64,000 nucleotides of DNA, taken from NCBI GenBank assembly GCA_015075745.1, contig JABTTW010000001.1:1178001-1242000 (forward strand), written 5' to 3'. The stretch is from Planctomycetia bacterium (GTDB lineage Bacteria; Planctomycetota; Phycisphaerae; UBA1845; UTPLA1). The notes beneath the pieces are model-generated. The model saw only the letters and a list, made by a program, of their open reading frames with translations, was not told the origin of the DNA and searched no databases. The position numbers and the translations under genes were made by a program. Every line of letters begins with the position of its first letter. The first letter of the stretch is position 1. Shown here piece after piece: positions 1-7,849 of the stretch.

Positions 1-351
1 CCGATTCGTCAGTACATAGAGCCGCGAAACCCATTCCAGCATTCCCCAGCCGATGCGCGCCGCCGCCAGCGAAAATCCGAAGTAATAAAGGTACCAACGA
101 GAAGCATGCGGCACCCATTCGGTCATCGAAAAATAAGATAGCGCGATACCCACCGCGACCCATCGAATCGAAACCAGCACCACGAACCACGGTGACGGCT
201 TCAGCGCAAAATGCACCACCTCGCCACCGTCCAGCAGGTGCGCAGGTACCACCTGACCCAGTTCCAGTCCCACCACCGGGCCAGCGCGACCCTCCGCGTG
301 GGCCACGACGCCCTGTGGACGCTTTACCGGCGGCTCCACGATTGCCGTCAC
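1..351 (-). CDS. bPH2-type membrane protein, N-terminal part (partial)
   Basis: The visible part is 117 codons from a GTG start to the window edge, so the C-terminus is missing. An N-terminal stretch of about 50 residues is followed by two hydrophobic segments (roughly residues 57-75 and 84-100). Next comes the sequence RLYVLTNR, which resembles the start of a bacterial PH-like (bPH2, DUF304/YdbT) domain, where a W/Y-x-x-TNRR motif follows paired membrane helices. The GTG overlaps the hpt stop codon as GTGA, so the two genes are probably translationally coupled. Such proteins are membrane-associated and of poorly known function. The family call rests on a short motif only. Confidence 0.5.
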   Translation of the reverse strand, partial: MTAIVEPPVKRPQGVVAHAEGRAGPVVGLELGQVVPAHLLDGGEVVHFALKPSPWFVVLVSIRWVAVGIALSYFSMTEWVPHASRWYLYYFGFSLAAARIGWGMLEWVSRLYVLTNR

Positions 352-890
352 GCGTACATCTCCGGGCGAAGCACGCCGATGTCAGGCCAGTTTCGATAAT
401 GTCCATCGTAGTCCAGTCCATAGCCCACGACGAATACGTCCTCGATGTCAAACCCAACGAAGTCCGCAAGCCGCTCTTTCGGCGCCTTCGACGGCTTCCG
501 AAGAAGGACGCAAACCTTGATGTCCGCCGGCCCACGCTCCATCAGGTGCTTGCGAACCGCCTTCAGCGTCCCGCCGCTGTCCAGAATATCGTCCACGATC
601 AGCACATGTCGACCGCGAATGTCCACGCTCAGATCCTGCACCAGCTTTGTCTCCCCCCCAACCGTGGTCTCACCCCGATAACGACTCAGCGTCATCAGCC
701 CGATCCGCATCTTAAACGGCAGGCATCGAATCAAATCGGCGAGGAAAATGATGGAGCCCGCCAGGATCGGAACGATGATCAATCCTTCGGAGTCGTCGGC
801 ATACGCCTGATCGATCTCGCGAGCCAGCTCTTTAACGCGATGAAGAATCTGATCCCGGGGAATCAGAATCCTCGCAATGTCTTGCTCCAT
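348..890 (-). CDS. hpt: Hypoxanthine/guanine phosphoribosyltransferase
   Basis: A 180-residue purine-salvage enzyme that transfers hypoxanthine or guanine to PRPP. The PRPP-binding loop VLIVDDILDSGGTL lies at about residues 98-111, with upstream LAGSIIFLADL and downstream VGFDIEDVFVVGYGLDYDG, both typical of bacterial Hpt. The length is normal for the family. The ATG at 890 is preferred over more distal in-frame starts, because homology begins just after it (MEQDIARILI). A TATAAT box ends 7 nt upstream of this ATG and no Shine-Dalgarno site is visible, which suggests a leaderless transcript. The next gene overlaps its stop codon. Confidence 0.93.
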   Translation of the reverse strand: MEQDIARILIPRDQILHRVKELAREIDQAYADDSEGLIIVPILAGSIIFLADLIRCLPFKMRIGLMTLSRYRGETTVGGETKLVQDLSVDIRGRHVLIVDDILDSGGTLKAVRKHLMERGPADIKVCVLLRKPSKAPKERLADFVGFDIEDVFVVGYGLDYDGHYRNWPDIGVLRPEMYA

Positions 891-897
891 CGACGGT

Positions 898-925
898 ATT
901 ATAGACGCGACGCCCCGCCTGTCAC
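898..925 (-). promoter_or_regulatory. Probable sigma70-type promoter of hpt
   Basis: On the minus strand GTGACA (925-920) is followed by 16 nt and a perfect TATAAT (903-898). Seven bases separate the -10 box from the ATG of hpt, so transcription would start at or beside the A of the start codon. Confidence 0.6.
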
Positions 926-1068
926 CAAAGCACCGCCGGGGCAGATCCGGCCGCCCCCCTACCCGATGAAATCCCCATTTCCCACCCACTTGCCGACGAC
1001 CCGCCAAGGCCGACCAACCGCGGCTCCGCAATTTCTGCGCTCGCGATCACCCGACGAAGTCCGGCTCC

Positions 1069-2757
1069 TTAGCTCTTCATCCGCGATCGAACCACCGACA
1101 GAATCTCCTGCTCCGTCTTCATCGACTGCGCCTCGATCTCCTCTGCTCGCGCGAGATACTTTCCGGCGACGGCCTTGTCGTCGAGCGATCCCGCGTTGAT
1201 CCGCACATTGAGGTGCGCCCCGCGAACCGCCGTCAGCGCGCACAGTGCCGCAACGCCAGCATCCGATACGCTCGCCTCCATCCCGATCTCCGCCATCTTT
1301 CCGATCACCCTCATGCTCTCGTGCGACTCGACCATGACCGCCAGCGGAGTCTCGATCGCCCCGCGCGTCGCCGACTGCACCGCCCCCTTGCGCGCCTGCT
1401 TCTCCGCATCCGTGCCGTTGGGCAAGCCAAACGCCGCCATGATCGCGTTGAACGCTGCCGTGTCCTCATCCACCAATTGCAAGAGGCGCGTCCAGTGCTT
1501 CTTGCCCTGCTCGGCGTAATTCGAAAACTCTTCCCAGCGATCGTCCCAGCCGCGCTTATGCGATGACAGATTCGCCACCATCGTCGCCAGCGCCGCGCCC
1601 AGCGATCCGCACAGCGCCGCAATGCTCCCGCCCCCTGGCGCAGGCGCTTCCGAAGCCGTCAAATCGGTAAACTGCGCAACCGTCATATCAACCAGCCGCT
1701 TCGCGCCCTTATCCGCAATCGCGTACTCGATGATCTTCTCCTCCGGCTTGAACGGATACAGGTCGTTCAGCCCCAGGCTCTTCACCGCGATCTTGATCAG
1801 TTCTGCGTCGCTCACGCCCGTCGACCGCTGCTGCTTTCGCAGAAAATATCGCCCCGCCTCGAGCATCGCCGCCAGCGGAACCAACCCGACAATCTCGCTG
1901 CCCGTCACGCGAATGCCGCGCTCCGCCGCCTTTTTCACGCACTCATCAAACGCAACATGGATCGGCGTCACCCCCAGATTCGTCAGGTTGATCGAAATCT
2001 GCGCCACCCCGAACTCGTCGATGAACCAGCCGATCGCCTTCACGCACTTCAGCGTGCCCGGCTCCCAGACTTTGCTTCCCTTCTCATCCACCACCGCCTT
2101 GCTGCCCGGCTTGCCGTCCACCGTCTTCACCCGGCCCTTCTCGCGGATGTCAAAGGCGATCGAGTTCGCCCGGCGCGTGCTCGTCGTATTGAGATTGACG
2201 TTGTACGCCACCAGAAAATCTCGCGCCCCCACCGCCGTCGCCCCCGCTCGCTCATTAAACGCCGCAGGTCCGAAGTCCGGCTTCCACTCCGGCTGCTTGA
2301 GCTTTTCGGCAAGCCCCTCGTACTCACCCGCGCGGCAATTCGCCAGATTCTTCCGCTCCGATTTCGAAGCCGCATACTCGTACAGATAAATCGGGATCCT
2401 CAATTCCTCGCCGATTCGCTTGCCGAGCTTCTTCGCATACTCGACCGTCTCCTCCATCGTGATCCCCGCAACGGGAATCAACGGGCAAACGTCCGTCGCC
2501 CCGAATCGCGGATGCTCACCCTTGTGCTTTCGCATGTCGATGATTTCCGACGCCTTGCGCACCGCCCGAAACGCCGCCTCGCAAACCGCCTCCGGCGCAC
2601 CGACCATCGTCACCACCGTCCGGTTCGTCGCCTTGCCCGGATCGACATCGAGCAATCGCACCCCCTCAACGGTCTCGATCTGATCGGTGATCTGCTTGAT
2701 AACGGCCATATCGCGCCCCTCTGAGAAATTCGGGACGCATTCAATCAGCGGCGGCAT
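1069..2757 (-). CDS. ftcD: Fused glutamate formimidoyltransferase-formimidoyl-THF cyclodeaminase
   Basis: A 562-residue bifunctional enzyme. It moves the formimino group of formiminoglutamate to tetrahydrofolate and then deaminates it to methenyl-THF. Residues 1-180 are the N-terminal transferase subdomain (ECVPNFSEGRD; His82 in KGEHPRFGATD is at the catalytic His position of the family). Residues about 182-325 are the C-terminal transferase subdomain. From about 350 onward lies the cyclodeaminase domain (LTASEAPAPGGGSIAALCGSLGAAL). The domain order matches animal FTCD. The start is supported by a strong GGAGGA site 6-8 nt upstream. hutI lies 3 kb away on the same strand, beyond the oppositely oriented kinase/lipoprotein pair, which supports a role in histidine degradation. 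hutH and hutU are not in the window. Confidence 0.93.
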   Translation of the reverse strand: MPPLIECVPNFSEGRDMAVIKQITDQIETVEGVRLLDVDPGKATNRTVVTMVGAPEAVCEAAFRAVRKASEIIDMRKHKGEHPRFGATDVCPLIPVAGITMEETVEYAKKLGKRIGEELRIPIYLYEYAASKSERKNLANCRAGEYEGLAEKLKQPEWKPDFGPAAFNERAGATAVGARDFLVAYNVNLNTTSTRRANSIAFDIREKGRVKTVDGKPGSKAVVDEKGSKVWEPGTLKCVKAIGWFIDEFGVAQISINLTNLGVTPIHVAFDECVKKAAERGIRVTGSEIVGLVPLAAMLEAGRYFLRKQQRSTGVSDAELIKIAVKSLGLNDLYPFKPEEKIIEYAIADKGAKRLVDMTVAQFTDLTASEAPAPGGGSIAALCGSLGAALATMVANLSSHKRGWDDRWEEFSNYAEQGKKHWTRLLQLVDEDTAAFNAIMAAFGLPNGTDAEKQARKGAVQSATRGAIETPLAVMVESHESMRVIGKMAEIGMEASVSDAGVAALCALTAVRGAHLNVRINAGSLDDKAVAGKYLARAEEIEAQSMKTEQEILSVVRSRMKS

Positions 2758-2875
2758 AACACTCCTCCGGGAATGCCGGGCGTCGCGCCCGACGAATGAT
2801 GATCAAGACTACTCTGGACCGGTGTCCGTGTTGACAGCACCGAAACTGTACCCTCCGTGACGCCAGGTGGGCCAA

Positions 2876-2905
2876 TTGTCCAGATTCGGTCTCTGCGATT
2901 ATAAT
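2876..2905 (+). promoter_or_regulatory. Probable sigma70-type promoter of the CHASE2 kinase gene
   Basis: TTGTCC (2876-2881), an 18-nt spacer and a perfect TATAAT (2900-2905) lie about 85 nt upstream of the kinase ATG. The rest of the 230-bp divergent spacer shows nothing else recognisable. Confidence 0.5.
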
Positions 2906-2990
2906 CAAGGGATCCAACGGGCTCACGTTTTTGCAATGAGACCGTGCGCCGCTCAAGTATCTTTCTCGTTATCGTGGGCCCGAACGAGAT

Positions 2991-5300
2991 ATGACAGACC
3001 GCGAGAAATCCAAGTCGCCGCGCACTCCGGCCAACGAAGCCGAGACGGTCGCGCTGCCGGCCGGTATGGATTCGGCGCCCATACAGGTCTATGGCTTCGA
3101 AGGATATGAAATCCTTCGCGAGCTGAGCCGCGGCGGGCAGGGCGTGGTCTATCTCGCTCATGAAAAAGCAACCAAGCGCAAAGTCGCCATCAAAGTTCTG
3201 CGCGATGGCCCTCATGCGTCGAACGAGGCGACAAAACGATTCCAGCGCGAGATCGAACTCATCGCCCGGCTCGAACATGCCGACATTGTTGCCGTTCTCC
3301 ACGCCGGCGTCACCGCGAACGGGCTGCCCTATTTTGTCATGCCCTACATTCGCGGCCGACCGCTGACCGAGTTTGTTAACGCTGAGTCGCTCACGCTGCT
3401 TGACGTCTGCCGTATCTTCGCACGCATCTGTGATGCCCTGCATCACGCCCATGGCCGCGGCGTCATCCATCGCGACCTCAAACCCAGCAACGTGCTGGTC
3501 GAAGACGAAGGACAGCCCCGCATTCTCGACTTCGGGCTGGCCAAAATCCTCGCCGGCGCGGGCGACTCGCTTGTCTCCGTCAGCCGCACGGCCTTTGGCA
3601 CGCTTGCCTACATGGCCCCCGAACAGGTTCGGGGTAACCCCGACCTGATCGACGCACGGACCGACGTCTATGCCATTGGCGTCCTGCTTTACAGCTCGCT
3701 CACCGGGCAGATGCCCTATCCGACGAACGGCCCGCCCGTCGAGACCATGCAGCACATTCTCAATACGGAGCCCGTTCCGCCCAGCCGCCTTCGCGCCGAC
3801 CTCGACCGGCAGATCGACACCATCGTCCTGAAATGCCTGGCCAAGGAGCGGGGCGATCGGTATTCCGGCGCCGACTCTGTCGCCGAAGACCTTCGGTCAT
3901 TTGTCTCCGGCGAACCAATCTCGGCGCGCCGCGACCACTTTGCCTATGTCGTGCGGAAGCTCGCTCGCAACGTGATGAGCCGGCACCCGATTGTCACCGC
4001 CGTGCTGATTGCTCTTGCAACGACGGTTCTCGGCCAGGCTGTGCTCAATCCGCTTGTCATGCGCACGACGATTCTCACGCACCTGTTCGAGCGTGCCGTC
4101 TCTCAAATCGCCGACACCACGCCCCCGGGCGCTTCGCTTCGACACGTACGCATCCTCGGTATCCAGGACGACCCACCAACGTCCGCGCTTTTTAAACGAG
4201 CCGGCCTCCCGGACGAATCAATGGACAATCCGCGCTCGTTGCGGCGCGTCCACGGAGTCCTCCTCAAGCGGCTCGCGGCGGCCAGCCCCCGCGTGGTCGT
4301 GCTGGATATCGTCTTCGGCGCCCGCAGCGATTTCGACAGGGAGTTGATCGACGGCGTTCAAACTCTGAACGACGCGGGCGTTCCAGTGATCGCCGCCGTC
4401 CAGACCTGGTGGACCAACGAACAGGGCGCGCCCGAACTTAATCCCGAGCTTGCCCCACTCACGCGCTGGGGCTGTATTCAGGGTGAATTCGAGAACAACC
4501 CATGGAGAATACTTCTCATCATGCGCCGCGGGCCCCGGCATCCGCTCCCATCCCTCGCCCTCGCGGCCGTCGCCGCCTACGCCGAGCCGCGCGGCGCGCC
4601 AACCTACGAATTCGATGACGCGAAGAATACTGTCACCATCGGGTACCAGAAGCCCGCGCCGAACGATTCCGGGACCACCGCATGGCTCCCGACCGAATCC
4701 GAACTCATTCTGTCGTATGTCCATCGCGTGGAATCCGGCACTGCGCTGGATGCGTGCGAGGGGCTCGAACCAAACGATCTCGTCGGATTCCGCGTCAGCT
4801 CCATGACCGATCAGTCCGTTCTTCACCGGGCCACGTTGGGATACGGCGACGTTCTCGCGGCGAGCCCGCATCAACTTAGGGACATTGCCGAAGGTCGCGC
4901 GGTCATAATCGGCGATTTGCGCAGCGGCGTGGATCGTCATCGCTTCGGCCAACCCACCGGGCAGCCCGGCTGCTATGCCCATGCTGTCATGATCGAGCAG
5001 CTTCTTCAGGAGTTGGCCTTCCCCGGTCGCCGTCCTGCGCCGCTCGCCTTCTCGGCGTCCGCGGCCGTCGCCATGTGTGCAGTTGCCGGCGTGGTCATCG
5101 GGTTTTGCTCATTCTGGCGGCGCGAAGTCCTGGCAGCCGTGTCAATTTTCGCGATCTGCGCGATCAGCGGGTTGGCGGCTCAGCAGGCCAAGGTCCTGTT
5201 GAACCCCATTGTTCCCATCCTGACGCTCTTGATTGCCTGCTATGCGACAGCATTGTTGAAGCTCGGCCCGGCTTGGGCCGCGAGTCGAAGGCCTGTTTGA
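2991..5300 (+). CDS. Receptor Ser/Thr protein kinase with CHASE2 sensor domain
   Basis: A 769-residue membrane kinase. The Hanks-type catalytic domain spans about residues 39-308: glycine-rich loop LSRGGQGVVY, Lys68 in VAIK, catalytic HRDLKPSN with Asp162, DFG at 180-182 and MAPEQ at 208-212. A transmembrane helix lies at about 333-351. An extracytoplasmic region of about 300 residues follows, with the sequence type of CHASE2 (ASPRVVVLDIVFGARSDFD). Three hydrophobic C-terminal segments (about 683-755) complete the usual CHASE2-3TM layout. The kinase thus sits N-terminal to the sensor, an arrangement common in planctomycetes. The lipoprotein gene starts 12 bp after its stop and is probably cotranscribed. 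The ligand and substrates cannot be predicted. Confidence 0.88.
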   Translation: MTDREKSKSPRTPANEAETVALPAGMDSAPIQVYGFEGYEILRELSRGGQGVVYLAHEKATKRKVAIKVLRDGPHASNEATKRFQREIELIARLEHADIVAVLHAGVTANGLPYFVMPYIRGRPLTEFVNAESLTLLDVCRIFARICDALHHAHGRGVIHRDLKPSNVLVEDEGQPRILDFGLAKILAGAGDSLVSVSRTAFGTLAYMAPEQVRGNPDLIDARTDVYAIGVLLYSSLTGQMPYPTNGPPVETMQHILNTEPVPPSRLRADLDRQIDTIVLKCLAKERGDRYSGADSVAEDLRSFVSGEPISARRDHFAYVVRKLARNVMSRHPIVTAVLIALATTVLGQAVLNPLVMRTTILTHLFERAVSQIADTTPPGASLRHVRILGIQDDPPTSALFKRAGLPDESMDNPRSLRRVHGVLLKRLAAASPRVVVLDIVFGARSDFDRELIDGVQTLNDAGVPVIAAVQTWWTNEQGAPELNPELAPLTRWGCIQGEFENNPWRILLIMRRGPRHPLPSLALAAVAAYAEPRGAPTYEFDDAKNTVTIGYQKPAPNDSGTTAWLPTESELILSYVHRVESGTALDACEGLEPNDLVGFRVSSMTDQSVLHRATLGYGDVLAASPHQLRDIAEGRAVIIGDLRSGVDRHRFGQPTGQPGCYAHAVMIEQLLQELAFPGRRPAPLAFSASAAVAMCAVAGVVIGFCSFWRREVLAAVSIFAICAISGLAAQQAKVLLNPIVPILTLLIACYATALLKLGPAWAASRRPV

Positions 5301-5312
5301 AAGGAGACACGA

Positions 5313-5975
5313 ATGTCCCGGCGATTATGTTTCGTACAGCTCATGATGGTGCTTGCGATGAGTGGATGTGCGATGGAGCGCGTCACAAAAACTCAGCCCG
5401 TCTATGCGATCATCGGCGTAGTCGGTAAACCGCCCGCCGCCATGGACTATTGCTTCGTCAATCTGGCTGACATCAACCTTGATAACAAGACACTTCGCCA
5501 GGAGTTCGACGCCAGGAAGTACATCACGACCCGGACGATTCTGAAGCTTGAAATCGTCGCCCTTCCGAAAACAAACGTCCTTGCTCTGTTCGGCCCCAAC
5601 TTTGGCTCCGCGGAGCTGGCCAGGGCCAAAATCGAGAACACCGATCCGATGGTCTTCATCGAATGCGGATGGGTCTACTTGACCGGACAAACCCCGCTCA
5701 TCGAGACGCCATACGGCACTGCGGGCGCGAATGGCAGCGCGATTGCAGTCCAGATCTTTGAGTCCGCCGGCGTTTCGGTGCATCGGGTTTATTTCTTGAA
5801 GGGCTCAAGCGCCCGGGTTTGGACAACAAAGATGGACAAGATCATGGGAACGATCGGTTACTTTGTCGACATGAATGCGGACGGCACCATCACCGCCCCG
5901 GCGCCGATATCCAGCAACGCGGACGCGACGGCCTTTCAGAGCAATCTACTCCTGACGATCGAGGCGGCAATCTGA
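5313..5975 (+). CDS. Putative lipoprotein encoded with the CHASE2 kinase
   Basis: A 220-residue protein of unknown function. The N-terminus has a short basic region, a hydrophobic core and a lipobox-like MSGC (Cys18), so it is probably a lipoprotein. The start is well supported: AAAGGAG lies 7-8 nt before the ATG, and the kinase stop is only 12 bp upstream. The mature part has alternating beta-type sequence and no motif I recognise. Because it is coupled to a receptor kinase, a periplasmic role in the same signalling route is plausible but unproven. Its last 30 bp overlap the 3' end of the convergent hutI. Confidence 0.7.
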   Translation: MSRRLCFVQLMMVLAMSGCAMERVTKTQPVYAIIGVVGKPPAAMDYCFVNLADINLDNKTLRQEFDARKYITTRTILKLEIVALPKTNVLALFGPNFGSAELARAKIENTDPMVFIECGWVYLTGQTPLIETPYGTAGANGSAIAVQIFESAGVSVHRVYFLKGSSARVWTTKMDKIMGTIGYFVDMNADGTITAPAPISSNADATAFQSNLLLTIEAAI

Positions 5976-7235
5976 CGATAGGAAGTTCGGCGACAATACT
6001 TCCCGGATCGGGACGACCTGGCCTTTCTTGATCACCGTCTTCACCGCGTTCACCCCCACACGATAGGGCCAGAGGTCCAGATTCGGCACATCCAGAATCA
6101 GCAGGTCCGCCTCGTGTCCCACTGCGATGGCCCCGATCCGGTCCGCTCGTCGCAGCGCCGCCGCCGCGTTCGCGGTGCACGCAACAAGACACTCCGCCGG
6201 CGTCATTCGCAGGATCGTGCACCCCATCGACATCACCAGCGGCAGCGACTCGATCATCGCCGAGCCCGGATTGCAATCCGTCGCCAGCGCCACCGGCAAC
6301 CCCGCGTCGATCAGCTTCCGCGCCGGCGCCGCCGCGGAATGCAAAAAGAACGAGCAGCCCGGCAGCAAAACAGGAATCGTCCGGCTCTTCCTCATCGCCG
6401 CGATCGTCGCATCATCGACATATTCCAGATGATCCGCCGACGCCGCATCCATCTCCACCGCCAGCCTCGTCGCCCCGCTGTTCGAAAGCTGCTCGGCATG
6501 TACCTTCGGCATCAGCCCGTGCGACTTGCACGCCGCCAGAAACCGCCGCGACTGCTCCACCGTAAACGCCCCACGCTCGCAGAAGACGTCGGCAAACTCC
6601 GCCAGCTTCTCGCGCGCGATCCGCCCTAGCAACTCGTCACTGGAAATCGCCGCGATGTACTCGTCCGGCCGCCCTTCAAACTCCGGCGGCAGCGCATGCG
6701 CACCCAGAAACGTCGGCACGATCTCAATCGGCACGCGGCTCGCCACTTCGCGGACCGCCAGCAGCATCTTCAACTCAGAATCCGCCGAAAGCCCGTAGCC
6801 GCTCTTGATCTCCAGCGTCGTCACCCCCGCCGCCATCATGCGACCGATGCGCGGCAGCGACTCGGCCACAAGCTGCTCGACGCTCGCCACGCGAACCGAC
6901 CGCATGGTGCTGCGAATCCCCCCGCCCGACTCCAGAATCTCCAGATAACTCGCCCCCCCGATCTTGCGGACGAACTCGCCCTCGCGCGACCCCGCAAACA
7001 CCGCGTGCGTGTGGCAGTCAATCAGCCCCGGAACAACCGTCCCGCCCCCGGCATCGATCTTCGCGTCAAACGCCCCGCTCGGCGCATCCGCCACCGCGCC
7101 AAACCACGCAATCTTCCCGCCCTCAATAACCAGCGCGGCCTGCTCGATGATCGGTGGATTGCTGAACGCACCCCCGCCCACCGGCCCCGGCGGAACCGCA
7201 ACAAGCTGCGAGATGTTGGAAATGATGCTTCGCAT
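5946..7235 (-). CDS. hutI: Imidazolonepropionase
   Basis: A 429-residue amidohydrolase that converts imidazolonepropionate to N-formimidoylglutamate, the substrate supplied to FtcD. The metal ligands are visible in DCHTHAVFAGSREGEF (His75, His77). Family motifs KSGYGLS, GAHALPPEF, SADHLEYVDD and ATDCNPGSA follow in order. The length is normal. The last 30 bp overlap the end of the convergent lipoprotein gene, so the C-terminal tail (about ten residues) may be an extension beyond the conserved fold. Confidence 0.94.
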   Translation of the reverse strand: MRSIISNISQLVAVPPGPVGGGAFSNPPIIEQAALVIEGGKIAWFGAVADAPSGAFDAKIDAGGGTVVPGLIDCHTHAVFAGSREGEFVRKIGGASYLEILESGGGIRSTMRSVRVASVEQLVAESLPRIGRMMAAGVTTLEIKSGYGLSADSELKMLLAVREVASRVPIEIVPTFLGAHALPPEFEGRPDEYIAAISSDELLGRIAREKLAEFADVFCERGAFTVEQSRRFLAACKSHGLMPKVHAEQLSNSGATRLAVEMDAASADHLEYVDDATIAAMRKSRTIPVLLPGCSFFLHSAAAPARKLIDAGLPVALATDCNPGSAMIESLPLVMSMGCTILRMTPAECLVACTANAAAALRRADRIGAIAVGHEADLLILDVPNLDLWPYRVGVNAVKTVIKKGQVVPIREVLSPNFLSSDCRLDRQE

Positions 7236-7285
7236 GATTGCCGCGAACTAAGGATAGCGAAGCGCGCAGGAAGAGAGAAGTCGAT

Positions 7286-7738
7286 TTACGACTCCGAAAT
7301 CTGCTTCTCAAAGATGATGAGGTTCTCAGTCCGATCCGGATCCCATCGCACACCGACGATGTCAAAGCCCATCTGGATCGCCATGTGCAGGATCGCCCGA
7401 TGCGCGTTGTGGCACTCCATGCGAATCCAGTGGTAGCCGTGCTCCACCGCCCAGCCCATCTGCGCCTCGTGAAGCTGCGTGGCGATCGCCGTTCGCCGAA
7501 AGTCCGCATGAACGCCCGTCAGCCACGAAAAGAAAACCGTCGGCTTCAACTCAAAACCCGTGGCGAATCCCACCGGCCGCTTGTCCACCTGCGCAACCAA
7601 CAGCAGCGGGTTGTAGCGACCCACCAGCCGGCGCCGGAAGAATTCCACGTCGTGCGGCGGCCGAAAAATCTCGTTGTAGAGATCGGTGATCAGCGGCAGT
7701 TCGCCCGCCCCTACAATGACCACTTCTGCATTTGCCAT
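7286..7738 (-). CDS. GNAT-family N-acetyltransferase
   Basis: About 150 residues from the ATG at 7738. The sequence follows the GNAT fold: a strand pair with PLLLVAQVDKRPVGFATGF, then the acetyl-CoA-binding region VHADFRRTAIATQLHEAQMGWA (a variant of the R/Q-x-x-G-x-G/A loop with A in place of the first G). The C-terminal pattern IRMECHNAHRAILHMAIQMGFDIVG is typical. An in-frame start at 7813 would add 25 low-complexity residues and lacks a ribosome-binding site, so I prefer the shorter form. hutI begins 50 bp downstream on the same strand. The substrate is unknown. Confidence 0.75.
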   Translation of the reverse strand: MANAEVVIVGAGELPLITDLYNEIFRPPHDVEFFRRRLVGRYNPLLLVAQVDKRPVGFATGFELKPTVFFSWLTGVHADFRRTAIATQLHEAQMGWAVEHGYHWIRMECHNAHRAILHMAIQMGFDIVGVRWDPDRTENLIIFEKQISES

Positions 7739-7849
7739 CACGCCTCGCGTCCCTTGAAGAGACGCCTCCACGCGTTCACGCCCCGCGGCATTCCGCCGCG
7801 CAGCAAAAACCATGACCCATCAACTGCCCATCTTATACTCAAGGATTAA

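Noticed and set aside
192-1199. Long plus-strand ORF across hpt
   Set aside because: Arg/Pro-rich antisense shadow of hpt and the bPH2 fragment, no domain and no ribosome-binding site.
2745-3755. 336-codon minus-strand ORF overlapping the CHASE2 kinase
   Set aside because: Antisense to the kinase catalytic domain, which has every expected motif; no homology of its own.
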